From NCBI GenBank assembly GCA_019096065.1, contig JAGUCH010000007.1, positions 6,532,501-6,596,500 of the forward strand: 64,000 bases of DNA. The letters are read 5' to 3'. Below, piece after piece: positions 36,012 through 46,507 of the stretch. The notes under the pieces are model-generated. The model was given only the letters and a program-made list of their open reading frames with translations. It had not been told where the DNA came from and ran no database searches. Positions within the stretch are counted from its first letter, which is position 1. Every line of letters starts with the position of its first letter. Origin of the DNA: Paracyclopina nana (taxonomy: Eukaryota; Arthropoda; Copepoda; Cyclopoida; Cyclopettidae). The position numbers and the translations under genes were made by a program.

Positions 36012-36722
36012 CTACCTTCGTCTACCCCGGAGTCTTCCGTTCCACTTGAAGCTCTCGTAGATGACGATTTCGTTGGGCCTCAAATGGCCCTGGCAGCCCA
36101 CGGGGCACTGCAGTGTGCACCGGTGTCGTTCGTCAACGTAGTCACGAGATGTACCCGTGTGATCCAGCCCATGGATCATATCAGACTCATCGATGTCAGG
36201 CAGAGACTCCTCCTCGAGGATCTGGATGTCCAGGTTCTTGGCACCCTTCAGCTGGGCTTCCAGGTCCTCCTCGCAGCCTTCACTCACGTGGATGTAGGCC
36301 ACCCGTTCTCCCACAGGGAGCTCGAGGTCGTCCTCCTCCTCTGCGCCCTCCAGCATCAGCCTTTGCTCAAGCAGCGCCAGCTCCTCGTCCTCAGAGTCGG
36401 AGTACACGGTCACTACCTCTGCAGAAGCTTTCGAAAGACCTTTGGATGTCGATGGCATGGGCTGATGTGGTTGTACTCGTGCTCCAGGTCCTCCGCAAGG
36501 TCGGACCTCGAGTCTGTCCTCCATGAGGACGCGTTTACGTGGCGAAGGGCCGTGCCTCGAGTTGGGGGGCGGGGTGGGTGTGATGGAGACGAAGGGCGAC
36601 ACTCTTCTCACAGCCTCTGCCAAGGGAGACATGTCCTCAGGGTCGAGCAGGGAGGCTGCTCGCCTTTTGGAGCCAGCCAAGGCTGCCTCCCGATTGCCTG
36701 ACGCACTTCTCGTTTTCACCAT
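36012..36722 (-). CDS. Unknown acidic, possibly nuclear protein
   Basis: Single open exon of 236 residues from ATG 36722 (MVKTRSASGNREAALAG) to a stop at 36012. It is much richer in GC than its neighbours, and the long frame is hard to explain by chance in this AT-rich window. Features are basic clusters that could be nuclear localisation signals (GSKRRAAS, SPRKRVLM), a Pro-rich patch (ITPTPPPNSRHGPSP), an acidic centre (VYSDSEDEEL, EGAEEEDDLEL, EEESLPDIDESD) and a C-terminal Cys/His cluster (RHRCTLQCPVGCQGH). The last codons overlap a possible donor (CGAAG then GTAGGC), so the C-terminus could extend into another exon. No family recognised. Confidence 0.55.
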   Translation of the reverse strand: MVKTRSASGNREAALAGSKRRAASLLDPEDMSPLAEAVRRVSPFVSITPTPPPNSRHGPSPRKRVLMEDRLEVRPCGGPGARVQPHQPMPSTSKGLSKASAEVVTVYSDSEDEELALLEQRLMLEGAEEEDDLELPVGERVAYIHVSEGCEEDLEAQLKGAKNLDIQILEEESLPDIDESDMIHGLDHTGTSRDYVDERHRCTLQCPVGCQGHLRPNEIVIYESFKWNGRLRGRRR

Positions 36723-36731
36723 CTTGAACAC

Positions 36732-39700
36732 AATTTCATATCACTGGCAGCTAAGCAGCCGCAGCAGTAGTAGTAGTTATGATGATCAAGGCTCTAGCAG
36801 CTATGGCGAAGCTCTAAGGACACACACTCACAAATTCAGGGTTACTCTACTATAGACTCAAACTGAGTCTGATTTTGGGTGGTGGTGGTGCAACTTCAGC
36901 AGTGGGCCGCAGAATTATGAATAACTGCGAATTGGCAGCAATTGAGAGGCTCCGTTTCCAACAAGGTGGTTGCTGTTTGGTCTCCTTATTGAAGAACCTG
37001 AGTGATGTTTTTGAAAAAAGGATGTCTATTCTGCAGCGCTGCTGAATGCACACAGATTGTGTTCAAAGCTAGCTTGGCTATGCTGTCGTCGTCACGGACC
37101 AGCCCAGCTGGATTTTGGCGCGCACGCCGCCATCATCATGTGTATACTGTAGATTAGTTGGCGCTAGACAAAGACAATTCCTACAATTTTAATATGATGA
37201 AGGGCCACATATTGAAGCCTCGACTTGTCCAGCCACCTCACTGCTGCTGTTGGCCTTCCTGTTTGACCGTCTATTAGCATAGATTTTCAAGATGCTAGCC
37301 TGAATTAACTGAGTTTTCGTCGTGTTTTGCCTCTTTTTGCCCAATAAGCTGCGAGCAGCAGTGCACGTGGAGCACAGGCTCAACTGGTGCCGCCAGCTAA
37401 TACACAGGCTTGCAAGCTGCTGCTTTGAGCTTTGCAGCTCTTGTTTGCTCTTTTTCCGATAATAAAATTGCAGCTAGCCACTTCAGAGCTAGCAGCAATT
37501 TTATCAGCCCTTTTTTTAAGTATCTTATGCATCTCGACCATATTAGGTGGTTTTTTTTGGGAGAGAATTCAGTAGTCAGCTCATTTGTAGCAAACCTCGA
37601 TCCTTGCTGATTTAGAGGTGTACTGTTTTGTATTCAATGTCACATCCTGCTTGCAATATGTTGTAAAAGCTTTGTACAGGAATTTTTGGCGGGCACGTAA
37701 CAGAAGAGCTACCCAATGAAGCATACTCAGTGTGGGAAACTTTTTTCTCCAATTGTGATGCTTTTGAACATCCAATGTGTGCACCTACTACTACTACTGG
37801 TATTTACCCTTGCCATGAAGCTTTCGCAGCATTGTCCCTGGTTTATTTTTAGAATGGTGTACCGTTTAGCTTCAGAGCTTTGAAGTAGGTGGAGTATGAT
37901 CATCTAGCTAGATTTGACTCTTTGAGGTCAACTGCCACGTCAAATGGAGCATGGGTTCCAAACCAAGGATATTTGCACCAATTTCACTTTTTGGTCACTC
38001 AGTACGAAACCTGGCTGGTTCACACATTTTTCATTTGATAAAAATACCTAGCATTTCAAATGCTCAGATTAGTGATATTTTTTCAAACTCAAATCTTGAA
38101 TACAATTTCAAATTTCCAATAATGAGATTTTCATCTGAAATTCAGCCTGAGGGATATGAGTCAGTGCAATTCTTGGTATACAATAATCATTTTTGAATCC
38201 TAGCCTCTAATTAAAGGCTTGGCATTGACAAAATGGAGTTGGGATGCGGAAAAAATTCACGGTTTGGTCGGAACGTGATTCCTGCGCAATTACAATTCAT
38301 TTACATATGCTATGCAGCCTTTATAACGGATCCACGTTATTGCCAGATAAGCCAAAGCTCAAATTCGAGTTAATTAGTCAAGCAAAGCCTCCTGTGGGAG
38401 CCGATTTGATTTGTAGAAGTGCTCATTAAAAGCACCGAAGCTTCTACTATTTTAATGCTTCTTTTTTCTGCTATTGAGGCCTTGAACTCTCGCGCGTTGA
38501 TGAAGGCGCGCGCGCACAATGCTTTAGTAACTATCGCTTCAATTTTATAGCAGATCAACTAGTTTATCAATTTTTGTGCTAATTCTGCTTAGCATTTTTA
38601 TCAGTTATTTTTTCCCCGGCTCCATTCAAGGCCATTTCGTTTGGATGAACGTCAGAAATAGCAAAAATGTGCTTTTTCAGCTCTTGATTTTTCAGCTGAA
38701 TTTTGGGAGAGAGTGAAACCGTTTTTGTCAAGGATTTTCCATCTAAAATAAAAGGGGATCTTAATCAGGGCGAACCATGAAATCAGCCATTTCCGACACC
38801 AATTTTAGGTATTAGCAGCTCGAGAGGGCCAGTGTGCATATGTCGCAAGCTATAAAGCAAGGAAGCCAAAAATATCAGGTCGTCGAGGAAGTCGGTTTTA
38901 GTACCGCATTAGTTAACTGTTCGGCTGTAGCAGTGTCCAAAAACACGGAACTCTTTTTTTGGCGGGAATTTAGAACTCCCGTATGGGGTCAATGTTCCAC
39001 TGAGGTCTTTTATTATGCACACTGGGACCAGAGAATGGGCAAGGTTAAACATTCAAAATGTGGAAAAATATTCAACTCATTTTATAGATTCCTGTTTTAT
39101 TTTTTATTAGTTATTGCAATCCTTATAACTAACCTTGCATTGATTAATGACCTTTGATCAGTTTAGAGTCTTGAGTAAATAATTTTTTTTTCAAGTATAT
39201 CCAGCTAAAATTTGCTTTTTTTCGGTGTTTTTTTTAGTGGTGCAATAGTGGAACCTGATGCTTAGCCAAGTCCTTCAGTGGGGTGTGTAATTGCTTCTAG
39301 TTTTCCCGCCAAGTTCTTTAAGGCTTACAATTCCTCTTTCTCTTGACCTGATTTTTTGACACAGTTGTTTCGAACGACCAGTAGTGCTCTGCTCATTGAA
39401 ATGGAGTAAAATATGTCCAAAGGCAATGCCAGCATTTTTTTCTGTGATTGGTGATCCCTTTTTGCCCCCATTGAAAAAGTCAAATACTTTTGAGCTCGTA
39501 AAATTAACCCAGCTTTTGTCACATGACAATTCCTCAACATATTTCACCTCTCAACAATCCAATCCTGAATGAGCCTTTTTCTCCTATAGAAATGCTTACT
39601 TGTTCTGCATCATTAACCTAACGAATACAGTCGCGTTGTGCACGTAGCTTACAGCTGATACATACCTGGAAAAAGAAGAAGAAAAAACATGAGAAAATGC

Positions 39701-40776
39701 AATCTTTTGTGAGAGGGAAAAAAGGTCTTTTTAATTATGTGTGACAAACTATAATCCCATGCCGTTATTTATTGCTATTTACTATCGTCCTTGAACACCC
39801 GCTCGCTCTTCACTGTTATGCTGGCTTGCGTGGTCCAAATTTGACGGGACACGCGGTATATGTACGTATTTTAGAGCAATTACTACAAAGGGAACCTTGA
39901 ACATCTCGCATAGAGCTGCTGCTGCTACAAAGAATATGGACAAAAAAGGAACCAATTTCCCCCACTCATAAAGCACCTCAACTTCCTTTTTTTCTAGATA
40001 AGATTATTTGGTATTTTTAAAAGAGAATGGAGTTTTTCGTGATGTGCTTGTACAGAAGGATTAAAGTTAATTAAATCTGACTGGCTTGTGCATATTCAGT
40101 GTAATTTGTCGCATACTAATCTTGCTAAACATAAGATGAAACGTATGGGAAACTTTTTTTTTCAAGCCTTTTAACAACCGATTCATATAATTATACTTTT
40201 CAAATCTATAGGCTTCAATCTAGCAATTTTTGGTTAGTTTTTTATTATAAAGGAAAAAATAACGAAATCAATTTGGTTTTTTTCGTTTTCAGAAATAATT
40301 AATATCGTTTTCCTTCTTAATATATTCCATGTCAGAATTGGCATTATGAACTGACTTTCGCAGGTTTGCCCTTTAGTGAAAAAGGCATCAGCTTTTGATC
40401 GAGTGGCTAATGCTTGTTTTCAGTTGAAAGAAATGCATTAGAGTAACTTTGCTTTATTTATCATTTGGACTAGTCTTGGTAAGGCAGCAACTGTGAATAT
40501 TATGCTATATCTAGCCACAAACTTGAGTTCCTGACTAGAGCAAGGTGACAGCCTCAATATTTTCTGTAATTGGAAAATGTCAGTGCTCCTGCTGCTGAGG
40601 AGCATTTTCACCTTGCTGTCATTTTGGCACAATTTCCATGGAATGAATGTCATTCCCAACACTTTTGCCTGGACACATTTGCTGACACACAACTCAGCAG
40701 CCCTTCATTGTTGTTATTGATAAAAAAGTTGGCCCTAAGGAGTAGGGCATTTTCAGCAGCAGAAACAGACTGCTCT
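36732..40776. other. Intergenic, no gene seen
   Basis: Four kb of AT-rich sequence with short open frames only. A CG-alternating patch lies near 38505-38515. Nothing with splice sites or a recognisable protein was found. Confidence 0.45.
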
Positions 40777-41218
40777 TATATCCCGTTCATGTGCCCCCAA
40801 ATTCCTTACGATAATGCACGCCGAACGCCTTACCGAAAGGAGAAAAATTGTCTTATGACAAACACAAAAGTAAACTTCTGCTGATGCTAACACTTTGGAA
40901 AAAACGGGTCAATTTTAAGACTATTGAAAAGTAAACACTCACAAAGCTTATTTCAATTTCAGTGCCAAACTGGTTACTTCTGAATCAAAATGTCTCACAC
41001 AAATTCATATGAATCAACTCAAAAATTCCAGAGCTGTTACATCTAAGATACAGCTGAAATAATCAAAGTTATTCTGAATTTTGCCCTAAATTTGTTAACT
41101 CGTTTCCTGGTTCAACTAGTTGAGAAGCCCTTCTTAAGTGGTTTGATACCAAAACTCCTTTGCCTTATGACAATTTTTTACTTTCCGAAAAGCAACTTTG
41201 CACATGAACGGGATATTA
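40777..41218. mobile_element. 442-base inverted-repeat element, copy 1
   Basis: Begins tatatcccgttcatgtgc and ends gcacatgaacgggatatta, an inverted repeat of about 18 bases. A second copy lies at 56522-56914 in the opposite orientation, alignable through landmarks such as ggttcaactagttgagaag, caaactggttact and aattgtcttatgac. There is no coding capacity; it is probably a non-autonomous DNA transposon. Confidence 0.75.
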
Positions 41219-41364
41219 CATATGGTATAGTATGTCTAAAAGTGTTTCGGCTGGAAAAAGTTGGGAAAGTGCCTGAGGATGGAGAAAGAAGAAAATGAGA
41301 TACATTTTTGGCCTAATTTGATTGCACTTTCCTCTGAGACGAGGCATTCAGTTTTTTCTCTTAC

Positions 41365-41551
41365 CAGGCCTTAATTTTCTAGATTTCATCAGAAGATGTA
41401 TCCTAGTAGCTAAACTGTTTTGTGTCATGTCAAAGGCTTGGCCTTTTTCTTCTAGAGTTGCAGGAAAAATATCAGCAGCAACATCGTTGACATTTACACC
41501 TTTTTCTGTCAACTCCTTCTTGCAAAAATAGTCCCTTGGGAAGCAGGAGGG
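41365..41551 (-). CDS. Exon of an unrecognised gene
   Basis: Open stretch of 62 codons bounded by a good acceptor (GTGTTTTTGCAG) at 41552 and a donor (CCTG then GTAAGA) at 41365. It reads CFPRDYFCKKELTEKGV, then ADIFPATLEEKGQAFD and ends KSRKLRPG. Composition and boundaries look coding. The exon at 42249-42556 ends in phase 2 while this one needs phase 0, so they cannot be joined directly; an exon may lie between, or they are different genes. Confidence 0.45.
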
Positions 41552-42248
41552 CTGCAAAAACACATATAGTGATTTTGTGTTGAAACAATCCTTCTTTTTG
41601 CACACTCATGGGATTTTTTCTTGCAATTTTGCTAAAGTGTTTTGAGGCTGAAAAAATGTCTTCTCCTCCCCAAGGAGCAGGAAGCCAAAATACAGGCACA
41701 AGTTGCTCACTCTATTTTACATGACTTGATACCATTATCATGATTTGCCATCATCAGTAATGTGATTTCAGCTTTCTTTTATATCCTGATTTCTTTCTGT
41801 AGTGTGCCACAAAAGCACTGAATGAATGTATTCTGTTTCAGAAAAGATAGCCAACACACTTTATGAAAGGGAATGTGCAAAGCTCTTTAATTTGACCTAG
41901 TTTCCCATTATGAAATTATGCCATGTTCTTTCCACAGAAGAATAAGAAGAAAGCACCAAAAAAAAAACAGATTCTGAATAGCAGGGCTCTTTCATGTGTA
42001 AAAACTGTTCTTGAGGAGATATTCTCTCTTATCTACTATAATACTATGAATTATTTTTTTATCCAAGCTGAAATCTAGCAAAAAGTTTAAGGAAGTTAAA
42101 TCTTTAATTGCATGAGGTATTAGATTTTATTTTTCTATCTGCAACCTTAATTTGCAAATTGTCATTTGTGGATGTCCAAAAAGTGGTACCACTTGAAGCA
42201 GGCAAAAATCTCACTAGTATTTGAGTGTACTGGTTATTGGCGTTTTAC

Positions 42249-42556
42249 CTTGTCAGCAGTAAAGCATTTGCGACATGAGAGGGAATGATGAGAGGCTGAG
42301 ATGGAGGATTGGCAATTAGTGGAGGCTGCTGAGGCTGAGCTGAGGACTCAGTGTTTGTAGGGTCTGGCACAACCATCCACAAGATTTGCAAGGGCTTTGA
42401 TAAGGGCATAACAGGCGGCCAAGGGAGCCACAGGGCTTTGTTATTGGCTGGGTCATAATAATGTTTTCTCTTCAGCTTGTTGTGATGATGGTAGTTGTAG
42501 CTACTTCCATTGTGATTGTTTCCATTATTGATGTAGCTAACTCGAGACCCACTCAT
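42249..42556 (-). CDS. First coding exon of an unrecognised gene
   Basis: Begins ATG at 42556 (MSGSRVSYINNGNNHNGS) and ends at a donor (ACAAG then GTAAAA) at 42249. The 102 codons are Asn/His/Pro-rich: NYHHHNKLKRKHYYDP, WLPWPPVMPLSKPL, QPQQPPLIANPPSQPL. No signal peptide. The rest of the gene would lie at lower coordinates; no unique next exon could be chosen. Family unknown. Confidence 0.4.
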
Positions 42557-43380
42557 ATCACTAGCTGATGAAGATTTGCTCTATTTGCATCCACACCAAT
42601 TTGGTTTCTTATGCTTTAGGTCTCTTTCTGAGGGAGCTGCTGTCATTATCATTTAGGCTTAATTAATAGATAGATGTGCATTATTGGCTAGAAAGGCCCT
42701 GAGACCTTAGTAGCATGATTTTGCAATGTAATGACAGCAGCAAGATTATTACTGGTGCTCAAAGATGCTTTCTTCAGGGATCAAACACTTTATTAAGCTC
42801 AAAAGATGGAGCGAATAGAAGGTAGCAGCACTGTAACTTTCACCGGTAACTGTCAACTTGCTACTGAGGGTGGAAAGCTTGAATATCAACCTGTAAATAC
42901 TCGGTCGAGCCTAGAGAGCAAAGTGTCAGAGAAGCGCCTTTGCCGGACTCAGCTGAGTTTCCTATTTTTAATACTAAGAAAGGCAAAAAGACTACTTAAA
43001 AATTGCTTATGAACTTTTTGTGATCTAAGATGAATGGAATTGTGCCTGAATTTTTAAAACTTGATTTTAATCAAAGTTACCTTGCATTTATACCAATTTT
43101 TCAAAGTTTAATTTTTAAATGTATTTTTGACTCCTTAGGTTTTAAAGCTATAATTATTGTTCATAGTATCTAATAGCTGAATTAATCAATTGATGATTGT
43201 TTAAGCTTGAGAGAAGTTGGACTATTTTTAGCTGCATTCTTTTGAGAAACGAGGATGAGCAAGATGTTATCTGGCGCATCTCTCAAATGAAGTGCTCTAG
43301 TCTGGAGTAAAAAAGAAAGGAAACAGAAGAGAGACTCGCAGCGGAGCTTTCGTTTCGTTCAGCAGCCTCTGATTAGCGGA
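42557..43380. other. Intergenic, no gene seen
   Basis: AT-rich sequence between two minus-strand coding remnants. A 68-codon plus-strand open frame from 42806 has no motif or splice context. Confidence 0.4.
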
Positions 43381-45188
43381 TTATGTTGCGAAATAACGAG
43401 TAACTGTTCCACCAGGATCACTGGTACATTGTAGCAATACATCAACCTGATCCAAGGTTTGCTTTGATGGAGCTTTCCATGTTACATCTACGACTAGTTT
43501 GTAGGCTTTAAATGCTAAGTGATTGATTAAAAGGAAATCCTTTGAGACATTACCAACCAAGCACAAAAAGGTGGACCCAGATGCTTTTATTGTAAGCCTG
43601 CTCTTCAGTGCATCCAAATCCGGAAAGCTCTTCTTCCTTTTCCAATGTTCCTTTTGATATGCAGGCCATTATTGATTTTAATCTGAATGATTGAAAAGTC
43701 AGCTCGAATGACATGAAATCCATCTTTTACTGTTACATTATGATGACGCAGATCAGAAAAATCCATCAAGATTTCCCTTTCGGAGTGAGAAAAAACAAAA
43801 ATTGTCTCAAGCCATTGAAAATCGAAAGCCAATACATCATGTTACATAAACTGCTTTTTTGCTAGTATTGCTTTGGATTTAGTGAAACTAGGCTACTTGT
43901 GTGTAGGCAAAAATATCTGACTCGATATTGAAATTGATCATCTTCTGGATTTGTCCTAAATCTTGCATACCACACAATTCTCCTGTCTGGCAGCATGAAG
44001 AAGTGCAATATTGAAAACCTGGCCTGGATACATTGGAACCGATCAATGTCAAAAGAAAGGCCTGGCAAAAAGGTTTTTTGCTTGTCTGCTGCTCCTTTTG
44101 TTATTGCAAAGTAAGGCTTGGTGTTCCAAAACTCTGTGACTTCATAACTGCCTCAAAAGGTTAATTCAGCAATTTAAAATGACTTTTCTGCCCACGGTAT
44201 TGTTAACTAGTCTGACTAGTTAGATCATCAAGATTGGAATTTAATTTCCATAACAAGTCAGTCTGATCTGAATTGAAGCAGAAAATTCTACTTTTTTAAA
44301 TAATTCATGCATTTATATGCTGAACACAGCAAGTCAAGGTTTTGAGACAGATCAGCTGGAAAAGCCATTATAAAGCTTTCTTGATTCCTTAATTATGCTC
44401 CAAACGATAGAAACAATGAATCAAAATAAGATGTATTAAGACAAAGAAAGAGGCCTTATTTTTCTTTAAAAAAGGAAGGTACATTTTGGGATTATGTAAA
44501 CTCGAGCAAGCAACTCTTTGTAAACTTATAGACTTTACTTTCACAATCCCTCAAAATTTCATATGAGTCACTTTAGCTTTTAGGCTTATTATTTAAGCTT
44601 TTAAAAGTATGAAAACCAAGAGTTTCAAATTTCAACTAGCTGCACTTACCAAAACTGTCCTCAAGGCAAAAAGGGAGAGCTTAAACAAGCTTCTATCACT
44701 GATCTGTGCACATATGTGTTTCAATTACTGTATCTATAAGCTCTGTAAAAAAGTAGTCTTGACATCTAGAATGTTGAATGTTTTCTCCTCTACTCCAAAC
44801 TAACATAAACTTGAGACTTTGAGGAGGGGAAAAAAGCTGATTTCCTTTGTGTCACACTCAAAACTGAATTTGTCAGTCAAGCTTGATGTATAAAAGAAAA
44901 ATTCTCACCTTTTCCTTTTGGGATCCAGGTTTGCTCTTCATACATTTGAGAGAGCCAACTTGGTAGGTGGCTGCTCTCAAAAGGTTCACTAAATTCAAAT
45001 AATTCCAAACAAAACTTGGCAACACCTCGATTTCCTGATGTTGAGTCTGATTCTTCTGCACTAAAAATTGGCTTTATTAGCATGGCACTCTTATGCAGGC
45101 AAGACAGAAGGTCTTTGTAGATTTGCAAATAAGCTGCCAGAAACAAGCCCAAGCTGAATGGTGGCCTTTGGTGGACCAGGGTGAAGAA
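43381..45188 (-). pseudogene. Broken gene of unknown family, frameshifted
   Basis: An exon at 45188-44909 (contains LGLFLAAYLQIYKDLLS, then LELFEFSEPFESSHL) joins in phase to one opening at 44151 (SYEVTEFWNTKPYFAI, GLSFDIDRFQCIQARFS, RRIVWYARFRTNPEDDQF). That frame stops at 43862. Coding sequence resumes in another frame at about 43820 (DFQWLETIFVFSHSER, DFSDLRHHNVTVKDGF) and stops near 43605. It resumes a second time in a third frame (KRKKSFPDLDALKSRLTI, KAYKLVVDVTWKAPSK), stopping at 43381. No GT donor lies near the second shift, so an intron does not explain it; the first could be an unusual intron. I read this as a pseudogene or a locus with assembly errors. I do not recognise the family. 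Confidence 0.45.
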
Positions 45189-46507
45189 CTAAGAACTGAG
45201 AATTCTTCTTCTTTTGCCCTATTGATTCACCTCAAGCTAAGCTAACTTAGCTAGATTATAGCAGCAAGCCTTTCCCAAAAAGCTGCTGCTTGTGCTATTA
45301 CTATTTAAGCGTGGCGGATCGAAAAAGCCTCCATCTTGTTTGTTGCACAGAGCCAGCAACGCCAACGCACTCAGCGTTACCCTCATGACCTTTACTATTG
45401 CAGAAATGGGCAAAAGTGACCGTGATTTTTAAAATCATCAGGTAAAATAAAATGCATCTACTTGTCATAAACTGCTTTATATAGCATGTTGTGCTGTAAA
45501 AATGACGTCATACTTTATATCACTTATTGAATTATTTTTATGACACAATCGCCTTATTACTACGTTAATTACACTCAATTGATGTGAATTTATATACTCA
45601 TATTTTTTGTAAAATAGGAAAAATTCAGATTGGCCTTGGCAGTTTCCCATTTTTTCGGATCAAGTCTTTGGATTCAGCGGTCATGCGACCTTTCATGCAT
45701 TGAGGGGAAAGTACGCGAAAAAAGTGACAGCTTGTCCTCTCGCGTCCAGACAGATCTGGCAACGCTGTGGCGTTTTTGGTGCACCGTAGCCAGCAGAAAG
45801 GGTGGCGCGAGCCGCCAGTTTTAGGGCCCCTTTTGACGTGGGTCAATCACCTTGTTGGGGAATGGAACAAAGCTGTTTTATTGTTATTGCACACCGCTCC
45901 AGGTCAACCCTTCTTTCCTGCTAATTTTCAAGTGGGACCTGCCAAAGAAAATTATGAAAATGGCCGCGTCTCAGTCAATGCCCTGCGAGCAGAGAACAAA
46001 GATATTGTTTAATTCAAACCTCTCTCAAAACGGGCCAATTTCAAGGTCGTTGGGCCCAACTGCTATTGTGAAGCAGTGCAATAATAATGTGAACCTGTGA
46101 ATTCCTCTTCACTGATCTTCTCTCATCCTTCCACTGAATTTGCCTACCAAACCATTCAATGCACTTTTATCATTTTTGGCCAAATTAGACAATAACTTCC
46201 AAATCTTGTGAATATTTGAAAGACTCTAGAGTCAAATCTGAATTATTCTCATTATTTTAGAGATACCATCTCCTTAATTTTTTCAACTCCACTTCATTAA
46301 CGGATTTTTGAAGACCAATTGGCCTGTTTGGTAAAGAAATAGGCCCACTTCTTTGTTGCTGCCAATCAAGAAGCTCCGTAATTTATCATGATTCCCTTAT
46401 CTCACATAAAGAACGTTGTCCACCCTGTTTCTTCTGAATGCTAAGCAAACATTAAAGATTGCAAATGCATTTTCGAATTTAGCATCAGTGTTAAGAAGTT
46501 ACTCATC
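45189..46507. other. Intergenic, upstream of a P450
   Basis: No gene supported. Open frames between 45625 and 46100 overlap on both strands and carry no motif. The plus strand leads into the clan 2 P450 start at 46508. Confidence 0.45.

Noticed and set aside
36003-36701. 232-codon plus-strand open frame
   Set aside because: Mirror of the minus-strand GC-rich ORF. The minus frame has an ATG, charge-patterned protein segments and a Cys cluster, while the plus frame has none of these, so I prefer the minus strand.
40438-40692. Minus-strand open frame after an acceptor-like site, possible last exon of the gene at 41365-42556
   Set aside because: Phase cannot be confirmed, and the end overlaps an AATAAA; more likely UTR or chance.
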